Assembly (NCBI GenBank): GCA_002307145.1
Contig: DBTR01000058.1
Location: 10,251-62,122, forward strand
From: Rhodospirillum sp. UBA1311
GTDB lineage: Bacteria > Pseudomonadota > Alphaproteobacteria > Rhodospirillales > Rhodospirillaceae
DNA: 51,872 bases
Reading direction: 5' to 3'
A model generated the notes under the pieces. It had not been told where the DNA came from. It did no database searches and saw nothing but the letters and a program-made list of their open reading frames with translations. Position 1 is the stretch's first letter, and the number at the start of each line of letters is the position of its first letter. A program made the translations under genes and the position numbers. Below, one piece after another: positions 8,301 to 15,766 of the stretch.

Positions 8301-9500
8301 TCAGGCGTCGAGAGCCTGGGCGAAGTCGGCGATCAGGTCCTTCGCGCTTTCGAGCCCGACGGAGAGGCGCACCAGTTCGGCGGTGATGCCGATGGCGAGG
8401 CGCTCGGCCTCGGGGCGGCTCTGGTGGGTCGAAGTCGCGGGATGGGCGATCAGGCTGCGGGCGTCGCCGAGGTTGTTGGAAATGTCGACGATCCGGAGCC
8501 GGTTCATCATCCGGAACACCGCATCCTTGCCGCCGTTCACGGTGAAGCCGAGCATCGGGCCGCCGCAGCCGCTCATCTGCCGCATCGCGAGGTCGTGTTG
8601 CGGGTGGGAGGGCAGGCCGGGATAGAGGACGCGGCCGATTTCGGAGCGGGTTTCGAGATATTCCGCGAGCGCGTGGGCGGTGGCGCAGGAGCGCTGCACC
8701 CGCAGCTCCAGGGTTTCGAGGCCTTTCAGCAGGGTCCAGGCGTTGAACGCCGACATCGCCGGGCCGGTGTGGCGGAGGAAGATGCCGTGGGTCTCGTCGG
8801 CCCAGGTCTGGTCGTTGCAGAGGATCGCGCCGCCGAGGCAGCGGCCCTGGCCGTCGATGTGCTTGGTCGCGGAGTAGACGACGATGTCGGCACCGAGTGC
8901 GAACGGCTTCTGCAGCAAGGGCGTCGCGAACACGTTGTCGACGATCACTTTCGCGCCCGCTTTGTGCGCGAGCGCGGCGACGCTCGCGATGTCGACGATG
9001 TCCATCGTCGGGTTGGTCGGGGTTTCGAGCAACACCACGGTGGCGGGTTCCTTAAGCGCCGCTTCCCAGGCTGCGAGGTCAGTGCCCTCGACGAACTCGA
9101 CGCTGACGCCGAAGCGCGGCAGGAGGTCGCCCAAAATCCAACGGCAGGAACTGAACAGCGCGCTCGCCGCAACGATCCGGTCGTTGCCCTTCAACTGCCC
9201 CATGATCGCGGCGTAGACCGCCGCCATGCCCGAGGCGGTGGCGTGGCAGACCTTCGCGCCCTCGGCGGCGGCGAGGCGATCCTCGAACATCTTCACCGTG
9301 GGGTTGCTCACCCGCGAATAGACGAAGCGCGGCTTGCTGCCGTCGAAGGCGGCCTCGGCCTCCTCGGCGGTGGCGTAGACGAAGCCCGAATTCATGTAGA
9401 TCGCCTCGGAAGTCTCCATGTGCTGGCTGCGCAGTTGCCCGGCGCGGATCAGGCGAGTGGAGAGGTCGAGGTCGTCGGGGTCGAAACAGGGGGTGGTCAT
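8301..9500 (-). CDS. metZ: O-succinylhomoserine sulfhydrylase
   Basis: A 399-residue PLP enzyme of the Cys/Met metabolism family that makes homocysteine directly from O-succinylhomoserine and sulfide. The PLP lysine is Lys213 in YSATKHIDGQGR, with SRVSNPTVKMFE and LLETPTNPTMDI typical of the group. The ATG at 9500 is used because a GGAGCG site precedes it; a start nine codons further upstream has no such support. O-acetyl substrate use cannot be excluded from sequence alone. The leader carries a SAM-II riboswitch and an intrinsic terminator, so high S-adenosylmethionine should shut the gene down. Confidence 0.93.
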   Translation of the reverse strand: MTTPCFDPDDLDLSTRLIRAGQLRSQHMETSEAIYMNSGFVYATAEEAEAAFDGSKPRFVYSRVSNPTVKMFEDRLAAAEGAKVCHATASGMAAVYAAIMGQLKGNDRIVAASALFSSCRWILGDLLPRFGVSVEFVEGTDLAAWEAALKEPATVVLLETPTNPTMDIVDIASVAALAHKAGAKVIVDNVFATPLLQKPFALGADIVVYSATKHIDGQGRCLGGAILCNDQTWADETHGIFLRHTGPAMSAFNAWTLLKGLETLELRVQRSCATAHALAEYLETRSEIGRVLYPGLPSHPQHDLAMRQMSGCGGPMLGFTVNGGKDAVFRMMNRLRIVDISNNLGDARSLIAHPATSTHQSRPEAERLAIGITAELVRLSVGLESAKDLIADFAQALDA

Positions 9501-9545
9501 GAAAGGCGCTCCGTCGGTTCGGCTCATCGCCGCAAGGGTACCAAA

Positions 9546-9575
9546 GAAAAAAGCCCCGCCAAAATGGTCGGGGCC
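9546..9575 (-). terminator. Leader terminator between SAM-II riboswitch and metZ
   Basis: Read on the minus strand, GCCCCG-A-CC, loop, GGCGGGGC and a run of six T residues form an intrinsic terminator 46 bases before the metZ start and just after the riboswitch. No gene ends here, so it is most simply an attenuator. Confidence 0.8.
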
Positions 9576-9592
9576 GCGAAACGCGCTCTCGA

Positions 9593-9645
9593 CCGTTTAG
9601 CGGAATATTTAACGTGGCCGCAAGCTGGTCGCTCAAATCACCACG
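9593..9645 (-). promoter_or_regulatory. SAM-II riboswitch controlling metZ
   Basis: The minus strand reads CGTGGTGATTTGAGC, then GCTTGCGGCCACGTTAAA, then CGCTAAACGG. These are the conserved blocks of the SAM-II (metA) aptamer of Alphaproteobacteria, in the right order. CGTGG and CCACG form the first stem, and the GCTAAA block is the pseudoknot strand. SAM-II binds S-adenosylmethionine and is known upstream of methionine-synthesis genes in this class. Here it is followed at once by a terminator hairpin, which points to transcriptional control. Confidence 0.92.
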
Positions 9646-9651
9646 AGACCC

Positions 9652-9681
9652 ATGCTGCCCCAGAGCGCGGCCATGGGTCAA
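9652..9681 (-). promoter_or_regulatory. Probable promoter of the metZ leader
   Basis: On the minus strand TTGACC (9681-9676) is separated by 18 bases from CAGCAT (9657-9652). Transcription would begin at about 9645, exactly where the riboswitch starts. The -10 match is weak. Confidence 0.4.
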
Positions 9682-9720
9682 GGCCTGAAATGGTGCCGCG
9701 CGGCCAATGGAAAAGCCCCC

Positions 9721-9749
9721 TTGCCAGGAAAAACCCGCTGGCCTAATAT
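9721..9749 (+). promoter_or_regulatory. Probable sigma-70 promoter of tRNA-Gly
   Basis: TTGCCA (9721-9726), a 17-base spacer and TAATAT (9744-9749) put the start site near 9756, about 35 bases before the tRNA. Confidence 0.65.
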
Positions 9750-9790
9750 CCGCCCTCCAAGCCGCCCCGCACCGCCGGGAAGCGCGCTTC

Positions 9791-9864
9791 GCGGGTGTAG
9801 CTCAATGGCAGAGCAGAAGCTTCCCAAGCTTACGACGGGGGTTCGATTCCCCTCACCCGCTCCA
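9791..9864 (+). tRNA. tRNA-Gly (anticodon CCC)
   Basis: A 74-base cloverleaf. The acceptor strand GCGGGTG pairs with CACCCGC before discriminator T and an encoded CCA. The D-arm is GCTC/GAGC, the anticodon loop TTCCCAA gives CCC, and the T-arm is GGGGTTCGATTCCCC. The 3' half of this gene recurs in degenerate form at 13256-13301. Confidence 0.96.
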
Positions 9865-10406
9865 ATCCCTCCCCAAATGTGTATTGACCGAATTTCGCCG
9901 CCTCTCTTCGGGGCGGTCTGGAAAAATTGCGGTCGTCGGGGGAGATGTTGTCAGATTTGTAAAGGTGTCTTTGGCTTCGCGGTTTTACACCCGTCGGGTG
10001 GTGCGTGAAGTTTTATTTGATGTAAATCAAGAGGATGATTTTGTGACCGAGTGCTTGTCCGGCTGTTCCGGCGTGGTTTTACCTCGGCATCCAAACAACA
10101 TCTTGACAAATTTTCCGTCGACAGCTCAATCTTGAGGATCGGCGGACGCGTGGCGTTCCTCTTGCGGTTCTGCCGAGGCGACTTTGCCGTTTCCGCGCGG
10201 TGCGGCGGCCTCCATGGAGCAACGCCCAAATGGGACGTCGGACCGGCATCGTCGACCGTAAAACCTCCTTCCGCACGCGGCTCCGCGTGCTGTCGTTTCC
10301 CCGATTGCGATCGTGAGAATTCAAGGTTTCTTCCCAAGAGTGTGGTCGGGACAAAAGTCGCGTAAGGGCGTCAAGCTCGTCTGAAAAAATCACAGGGAGT
10401 CACATC
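9865..10406. other. Gene-free stretch between tRNA-Gly and the TctC gene
   Basis: About 540 bases without a credible gene; short frames on both strands have no recognisable product and atypical composition. It holds the FNR-type box at 10016-10029, a TTGACA at 10103-10108 without a good -10, and a hairpin (GCACGCGG-CTC-CGCGTGC type) near 10274-10291. Confidence 0.6.
10016..10029. promoter_or_regulatory. FNR/CRP-family operator (perfect TTGAT-N4-ATCAA)
   Basis: TTGATGTAAATCAA matches the FNR/FixK/Anr consensus in all ten conserved positions. It lies in an AT-rich patch about 380 bases before the TctC gene. The controlled promoter is not evident, so the target is inferred. Confidence 0.65.
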
Positions 10407-11393
10407 ATGAAGCGTTTGATCGCTGGCATCGCCATCGCCTCAGTCGGCGCATTGGGCGGCATGCAATCCGTCTCGACCGCCGCCGCGGCGGATTATCCGG
10501 CCCGTCCGGTGCAGATCGTCGTGCCCTACAGCGCGGGCGGCGGCACCGACCTGTCGGCGCGGCTGTTGGCGCAGGCTCTCGAAAAGCAACTCGGCGGTTC
10601 GGTGATCGTCCGCAATCAACCCGGCGGCGGCGGCTCGATCGGCACCAGCGCGATCGTCCATGCGAAGCCCGACGGCTACACCCTCGGTACCGGGTCGCAG
10701 GGCCCGCTCGCGATGCTGCCGCACTACGGCGGCATCGACTACACGGTGAACGACGTCGACTATCTCGCTCTGATGGGGCGCAACCTGATGGTGGTCGGGG
10801 TTTCGAAGGACGCGCCGTTCCAGGACGGCAAGAGCTTCCTCGCGTATGCAAAGGCCCATCCGGGCGAACTCACGGTCGGTAATTCCGGCGCGGGCGGGGC
10901 CAACCAGATCGCGATGGAAGGGTTCGCTCTCGCCGCCGACATCAAGGTCAAGGACATGCCGTTCGGCGGCGCGATCGCGGCAATCACCGCCTGCCTCGGC
11001 GGCCATATCCAGGCGGTGGTGGCGAGCCCGGCGGAACTTCTGAGTCACGTCAGGGCAGGCAACATGAAGGCCGTCCTGGTGATGGAAGACCAGCGCATCG
11101 AGGAGTATCCGGACACCATGACGCCGAAGGAACTCGGCGTCGACTTCACTTGGTCGTCGTGGAAGGGCGTGATCGCGCCGAAGGGGCTTCCGGCCGACGT
11201 GCGCGCCAAGCTGCTCCCTGCCCTGGACAAGGCGATGCATGACGAGACCTATCTGGCGAAGATGAAGGAACTCGGCGAATACATCGACTATCGCCCCAGC
11301 GCCGGCTATGAAGCGCTCGCGAAGTCCGATTCGGTGACCGCCGAAAAGGTGATCCGTTCGCTCGACATGTACCAGATCAACGCCAAGAAGTAA
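10407..11393 (+). CDS. Tripartite tricarboxylate transporter solute-binding protein (TctC/Bug family)
   Basis: A 328-residue periplasmic receptor. A signal peptide (about residues 1-28, ending in an alanine run before DYPARPVQ) is followed by the family hallmarks PARPVQIVVPYSAGGGTDLSAR and RNQPGGGGSIGTSAI. The family captures carboxylates for a TctAB membrane pair; no tctA or tctB is nearby, so it must use a distant partner. AGGGAG before the ATG supports the start. It precedes the LarA-like racemase gene by about 70 bases and probably shares its transcript, which suggests a 2-hydroxyacid ligand. Confidence 0.92.
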   Translation: MKRLIAGIAIASVGALGGMQSVSTAAAADYPARPVQIVVPYSAGGGTDLSARLLAQALEKQLGGSVIVRNQPGGGGSIGTSAIVHAKPDGYTLGTGSQGPLAMLPHYGGIDYTVNDVDYLALMGRNLMVVGVSKDAPFQDGKSFLAYAKAHPGELTVGNSGAGGANQIAMEGFALAADIKVKDMPFGGAIAAITACLGGHIQAVVASPAELLSHVRAGNMKAVLVMEDQRIEEYPDTMTPKELGVDFTWSSWKGVIAPKGLPADVRAKLLPALDKAMHDETYLAKMKELGEYIDYRPSAGYEALAKSDSVTAEKVIRSLDMYQINAKK

Positions 11394-11464
11394 GCCTGTC
11401 GCAACCGCCGCGGCGCGGGGGCGAGGATTCGCTCCCGCGCCGGATGTCTTCGGAGCATGCCGAA

Positions 11465-12784
11465 ATGTCCGTACCCCGCTATGCCCAACTGCTTGCCAAC
11501 GTTCCCCTCCCGCCGGTCGCGCTGGTGCGGCAGATTTTCGAGGCCGTCGATGCCGGTGATCCGGCCCAGGCCGTGCGCGATGCCCTGGCCGGGGCGGAGT
11601 GCGTCGCCGCGATCAAGCCGGGCATGAGCATCGCGCTTACCGTTGGGAGCCGTGGGCTCGCCGATCTGCCCGCGCTGGTGCGGGCGATCGTCGGCGAGAT
11701 TAGGGCGCGGGGCGCGGAGCCGTTCGTCGTGCCGTCGATGGGAAGCCATGGCGGCGCGACCGCCGAGGGGCAAGCCAAGGTTCTCGCCCACCTCGGCGTC
11801 ACCGAGGAGAGCGTGGGCTGTCCGATCCGGTCGAGCATGGAAACCGTCAATCTCGGCAGCCTCGACAACGGCATGGAAGTCCATATCGACAAACTCGCCT
11901 ACGAGGCCGACGGCATCGTTCTCTTCAATCGGATCAAGCCGCACAGCGCCTTCCGTTCGGCGAACGAAAGCGGCCTGGTGAAAATGCTCGCGATCGGGCT
12001 GGGTAAGCAATCGGGCGCGGACAACTGCCACGCCTGGGGCTTCAACTACGTCGGCCGTTTCATCGTCGAGATGGCGCGGGTCAAACTCGCGCGGTGCAAG
12101 ATCCTGTTCGGCATCGCGTCGATGGAGAACGCCTACGACCGGTTGTCCAAGGTGGTGGTGATTCCGCCCGACGGCATGATCGAACGCGAGCGGGTGTTTC
12201 TCGCCGAGGCGATGCGCAACATGCCGCGCCTGCCGCTCGGGCCGCGGGACGAGCCTCTCGCCTCGGGGTCGCTCGACGTGCTGGTGGTGGACGCGGTGGG
12301 AAAGGAGTTTTCCGGCAGTGGCATGGACCCCAACATCACCGGGCGTCCGTCGACCAAGGCGATCAGCGGCGGGCCCTCGGTCTCGCGGATCGCGGTGCTG
12401 GACGTCACCGACAAGAGCGAGGGCAACGCGAACGGCGTGGCGCGTGCCGATGCGATCACCGAGCGCCTGTTCCAGAAGTTCGACCGGGAGTCCGTCTATA
12501 TCAACTCGATCACTTCGGGCGTGCTGAGCGCGGCCGCCCTGCCGATGGCGCTGCCCGACGATCAGGCGGTGATCCGGGCGGTGGTCAAGACCTGCGAATC
12601 CCATACGCCCGATGCGATCACCTTGATCCGGATCCCGAACACCCTGCACCTCGAATACCTTTATGCGTCGGAAGCGTTGCTTCCCGCGCTGCGCGAACGC
12701 CCGGGGATCGAGATCGTGACCCCGGCGCGGCAGATGGCGTTCGATCGCGATGGCACCTTGCTCGACCCCTGGCCCCACGCCTAG
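11465..12784 (+). CDS. LarA-like nickel-pincer racemase/epimerase family protein (DUF2088)
   Basis: A 439-residue protein of the lactate-racemase (LarA) superfamily, whose characterised members racemise or epimerise 2-hydroxyacids using a nickel-pincer cofactor. Family features are the segment SMGSHGGATAEGQ, then RIKPHSAFRSANESGLVKMLAIGLGKQSGADNCH, which supplies His and Lys residues of the kind that bind the cofactor, and the C-terminal domain. I could not match each LarA ligand one to one. The ATG at 11465 is preferred to that at 11444 because of a CGGAG site 9 bases upstream. Its stop overlaps the stop of a decayed dehydrogenase fragment on the other strand. Confidence 0.8.
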   Translation: MSVPRYAQLLANVPLPPVALVRQIFEAVDAGDPAQAVRDALAGAECVAAIKPGMSIALTVGSRGLADLPALVRAIVGEIRARGAEPFVVPSMGSHGGATAEGQAKVLAHLGVTEESVGCPIRSSMETVNLGSLDNGMEVHIDKLAYEADGIVLFNRIKPHSAFRSANESGLVKMLAIGLGKQSGADNCHAWGFNYVGRFIVEMARVKLARCKILFGIASMENAYDRLSKVVVIPPDGMIERERVFLAEAMRNMPRLPLGPRDEPLASGSLDVLVVDAVGKEFSGSGMDPNITGRPSTKAISGGPSVSRIAVLDVTDKSEGNANGVARADAITERLFQKFDRESVYINSITSGVLSAAALPMALPDDQAVIRAVVKTCESHTPDAITLIRIPNTLHLEYLYASEALLPALRERPGIEIVTPARQMAFDRDGTLLDPWPHA

Positions 12785-12884
12785 GTTGCGTCAGGCTCCC
12801 AGTCGGGCATCCAGGACGGGTCGGGAATGCGGCCTCTGGAAAAGTCGAGGTTGTCGATGACGGCGCGTGCCATGTCGGTGATCG
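12781..12884 (-). pseudogene. 3' remnant of the 2-hydroxyacid dehydrogenase gene
   Basis: The minus strand encodes ITDMARAVIDNLDFSRGRIP and onward to a TAG stop, matching the last 35 or so residues of the intact dehydrogenase at 20926-21900. Bases 12809-12884 are identical to 20960-21035 over 76 positions; beyond 12884 similarity stops abruptly. No start or catalytic region is left, so this is a dead fragment. It lies convergent with, and overlapping the stop of, the LarA-like gene. Confidence 0.9.
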
Positions 12885-13124
12885 GATCGTGTCGAGACAA
12901 CTCTGAATGTCGTCGCACCGAAGGGTCGGCTTTCCGCCGGCGCGGATGATCGGGATCACTTGGCCTGCGATTCCAGGTGCCCACGATGCACGGGCGGACG
13001 GGGGGTGTCTGGGGCGTCTGTGACGGCTCGGGTCGGGGCGGACATGCTTCGACCCCACGATCGGGAATATGCGTGCCCACACGCAAAAAATTTCGATATT
13101 CTGCCAAAGCTTGCGACGACACTG

Positions 13125-13144
13125 GTGTGTCACATGTGACACAC
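13125..13144. promoter_or_regulatory. 20-bp perfect palindrome, candidate operator
   Basis: GTGTGTCACA is followed directly by its reverse complement. The inner TGTCACATGTGACA resembles sites of dimeric helix-turn-helix regulators and loosely the CRP half-site TGTGA. There is no T-tract, and the spacer-less symmetry argues against a terminator. The regulator and target are unknown. Confidence 0.5.
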
Positions 13145-13255
13145 TGTGGTGCGAGGCTCGAAAATCAGTGCGGCGGTGCGTGTGCGATGTGGCGCAACTT
13201 ATTGATAGTTAATAAATAATATCAAACGTATTGACGGAGAAAAGCGTTTAAAAAC

Positions 13256-13301
13256 GGTTTCCCAGGTTTGCTGCGGGGTTCGTTTCCCTTTACCCGCTCC
13301 A
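13256..13301 (+). pseudogene. Degenerate 3' half of tRNA-Gly(CCC)
   Basis: These 46 bases align with the 3' half of the tRNA-Gly at 9791-9864. They include the anticodon region TTTCCCAGG, a T-arm containing GGGGTTCG, the acceptor strand ACCCGC and TCCA. The 5' half is missing and the T-arm stem has mismatches, so it cannot be a working tRNA. Such fragments are typical scars of elements that integrate at tRNA 3' ends. Confidence 0.75.
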
Positions 13302-13428
13302 AGTTTTCTTCGCCAGACATCATGCTTGGATTATCCCGGGGCGCGCGTGCGGGCAGGGCTTGTGCTTTGGAAAATTCCGCGCATGGGTGCTTACGTCTTC
13401 GTCGGGGTTCGGGAAGTGCGGATAGCAT

Positions 13429-13457
13429 TTGACAATCGGCGAGGGCGGCGGCTATTC
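13429..13457 (+). promoter_or_regulatory. Possible sigma-70 promoter of the glycan cluster
   Basis: TTGACA (13429-13434), 17 bases, then CTATTC (or TATTCA with an 18-base spacer) lies about 70 bases before the ELM1-family gene start. Confidence 0.4.
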
Positions 13458-13525
13458 ACACGATGAATGTTGAATAGTGGGTCCGCTGTTTAGAGTTATG
13501 GACAGTAAAAATTCGAGGCGCACCT

Positions 13526-14569
13526 ATGAAGTTATGGCTGTTGCTGGGCGCAAAGGCGGGCGACAACAAGCAAATTCTGGCTCTTGCGGAGGCTATAGGC
13601 GTTCCTTTTGAAGTCAAGCAGTTGCACTTTACTCGCGCCAGCGCGATTCCGAACGTTCTTCTTGGGGCGAGGCCTTGCAGCGTAACGCCCGACGCGCGGC
13701 GACTTCTGGCGCCCCCGTGGCCGACTGCGGTGATCGCATCCGGTCGGCGGGGAGTGCCCGCGGCGCGTTGGATCAGGGAGCAATCCGGCGGCACGACCCG
13801 GCTCATTCATGTCGGGCGGACCTGGGCACCGCTCGACTGGTTCGATCTGGTGATCACCACCCCACAGTACGGTTTGCCAAAACGCCCGAACGTGCTCTCC
13901 AATCTGATGCCGATGATCCAAGCGGGTGCGGTGGGCGATCACCCGTCCTGCGACGCCTGGCGGGAGCGCTTTGCCGAATTGCCGCGACCGTGGACGGCTG
14001 TTCTCGTCGGCGGGAACAGCCGCCCTTACGTTCTCGACGATGCGGCGGCGGTTCTCCTGGGCCGGGAGGCGAATGCCCGGGCGGCGGCGTCGAAGGGCTC
14101 GCTTCTGGTGATTTCCGCGCCGAGAACCGGGGCTCAGGCATTCGATGCGTTGCGGCGAACCATCGAAGCCCCCGCGTCTTTTCATGCCTGGGGGAGCGGT
14201 GAGAACCCCTATGCCGCGGTCTTGGCGCTGGCGGATCGGTTCATCGTCACCGGCGACAGCGCATCGATGCTGGCGGACGCCGTCCGTGCCGGAAAGCCGG
14301 TCGACGTTTTCGAGCTTCCGACACGGCGCAATCTTCGCGGTGCCTTCGGTGCGGCATTTCGTCGGGCGGCAGAACGCCACGCATTCCTTCGCCCGATGTT
14401 CGAGCGGCTTGTCGATCTTGGCCTCCTGACCTCGGTGCGCGACCTCGGGGCCTATCACCGGGAACTTCGAGCCGCCGGCCTGCTCGATGGTGGAGCGGCC
14501 GCTGCCGAACGCCAGAAACGCGAACTTGAACGCGCCGCCGAGTGCGCCAGACGCCTGTTGGAGATCTGA
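13526..14569 (+). CDS. ELM1-family protein (DUF1022)
   Basis: A 347-residue protein of the family named after the plant mitochondrial fission factor ELM1 and common in Alphaproteobacteria. It has a GT-B-like outline: N-terminal LLLGAKAGDNKQILALAEAIG, then IHVGRTWAPLDWFDLVITTPQYGLP, a second-domain opening VLVGGNSRPYVLDD, and a nucleotide-site-like FIVTGDSASMLADAVRAGKPVDVFEL. The bacterial function is not established; the resemblance to nucleotide-sugar enzymes and the glycosyltransferase neighbours point to envelope glycan work. Its stop overlaps the next start in TGATG, implying translational coupling. It opens the glycan cluster. Confidence 0.85.
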   Translation: MKLWLLLGAKAGDNKQILALAEAIGVPFEVKQLHFTRASAIPNVLLGARPCSVTPDARRLLAPPWPTAVIASGRRGVPAARWIREQSGGTTRLIHVGRTWAPLDWFDLVITTPQYGLPKRPNVLSNLMPMIQAGAVGDHPSCDAWRERFAELPRPWTAVLVGGNSRPYVLDDAAAVLLGREANARAAASKGSLLVISAPRTGAQAFDALRRTIEAPASFHAWGSGENPYAAVLALADRFIVTGDSASMLADAVRAGKPVDVFELPTRRNLRGAFGAAFRRAAERHAFLRPMFERLVDLGLLTSVRDLGAYHRELRAAGLLDGGAAAAERQKRELERAAECARRLLEI

Positions 14570-15729
14570 TGACGATGCCGTCGAAGCGGGTTGGGTTGTT
14601 CATGTACGGTTTGACCGGCGGCGGCGTTGCCCGGCGGATGGTTACGCTGGCGAACGGATTGGCGGCGCGGGGATATCGCGTCGACCTGATCCTGGTGAAT
14701 CCCCGTGGCGAACTTGCCGGAGCGGTCGACGCCGAGGTGCGGGTCGTCGACGTCGGCGGCTGGCGAGTTGGCCTGCCGGTGCTCCGGCGTAAGCGGCGCT
14801 GGCAGTTCCGGGCGGCGCAAGGCGCGCTGGTGCGCTACCTGAACGAGGCGGCCCCGGCGGTCCTGATCTCCGCCGACAACTACGCCAACCTCACCGCGAT
14901 CGCGGCCCGAAGCGCCGCCCGCAAGCCGTTGCGGCTGGTGGTCAGCCAGCGGAACCACACCTCGACCTATGCGGCCGGCAAGCCGCAACTGGTGGCGGCG
15001 ATCCGCTCCGAATATCCCAAGGCCGACGCCATCGTCGCGGTGTCGCAAGGCGTCGCCCGCGATCTCGTCGGCATCGGCCTGCCCGAGGCGATGGTCCAAA
15101 CCATCTACAATCCGCTGGTCGGCCCCGAACTCGCCGCCGCGATGGAACGGCCGGTGACGCATCCGTGGTTCGCCCCCGGCGAGCCCCCGGTGATCCTCGC
15201 GGCGGGCCGCTTGGGGCGGCAGAAGGACTTTCCGACGCTGATCCGCGCCTTCGCCCGCCTTCGCGCCGACGGCAGGCCCGCGCGGCTGGTGATCCTCGGC
15301 GACGGCAAAGCGCCGAAGGATCGCGCGGAGTTGCTGGAACTCGCGGCATCGCTGGGCATGGCGGACTGCATCGATCTTCCCGGCGCGGTTCCGGAAGCGA
15401 TCCCCTACATGGCGCGCGCCGGGCTCTTCGTTCTCAGCTCCGCCTGGGAAGGACTGCCCGGGGTCTTGATCGAGGCGCTCGCCTGCGGCACGCCGGTGGC
15501 GAGCACCGACTGCCCGAGCGGTCCTTCGGAAATCCTCGAAAACGGCCGTCTCGGGCCGCTGGTGCCAGTCGGCGACGACCGCGCCCTCGCGGCGGCGATG
15601 GCAGCGGTCCTCGACGCTCCGCCCGATCCCGCAATTCTCAAGCAGCGCGCCGCGCATTTCTCGATCGGAAACGCGCTCGACCGCTATGTCGCCCTGATCG
15701 AGGGCGAGCCCCCGGCGACCCGGCTGTGA
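14569..15729 (+). CDS. GT4-family glycosyltransferase
   Basis: A 386-residue GT-B retaining glycosyltransferase. The N-terminal domain opens FMYGLTGGGVARRMVTLANGL, with the glycine-rich acceptor-side loop. The C-terminal domain has VILAAGRLGRQKDFPTLIRAF and the EX7E motif in SSAWEGLPGVLIEALACG that holds the nucleotide sugar. It transfers a sugar to a cell-surface glycan; donor and acceptor are unknown. The start at 14569 overlaps the previous stop and has GGAG at a good distance. It closely resembles, and is probably paralogous to, the transferase at 17914. Confidence 0.9.
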   Translation: MTMPSKRVGLFMYGLTGGGVARRMVTLANGLAARGYRVDLILVNPRGELAGAVDAEVRVVDVGGWRVGLPVLRRKRRWQFRAAQGALVRYLNEAAPAVLISADNYANLTAIAARSAARKPLRLVVSQRNHTSTYAAGKPQLVAAIRSEYPKADAIVAVSQGVARDLVGIGLPEAMVQTIYNPLVGPELAAAMERPVTHPWFAPGEPPVILAAGRLGRQKDFPTLIRAFARLRADGRPARLVILGDGKAPKDRAELLELAASLGMADCIDLPGAVPEAIPYMARAGLFVLSSAWEGLPGVLIEALACGTPVASTDCPSGPSEILENGRLGPLVPVGDDRALAAAMAAVLDAPPDPAILKQRAAHFSIGNALDRYVALIEGEPPATRL

Positions 15730-15766
15730 CCATCGCCCCGATCCGGGCGCGCGAGAGAGGAACGCA

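Larger units (their letters stand above)
12885..13525. other. Decayed gene-free zone at the edge of the glycan cluster
   Basis: About 640 bases with no intact gene, including an AT-rich patch around 13195-13255. It contains a 20-bp perfect palindrome (13125-13144), a half tRNA-Gly (13256-13301) and a possible promoter at 13429-13457. The mix of scraps suggests a rearrangement scar. Confidence 0.65.

Noticed and set aside
9951..10365. Overlapping short frames on both strands in the gene-free stretch near the FNR box
   Set aside because: No ribosome sites, no domain resemblance, and unlike the codon use of nearby genes.
13256..13301. A second working tRNA-Gly
   Set aside because: Only the 3' half is present and its T-arm has mismatches, so no cloverleaf can form.
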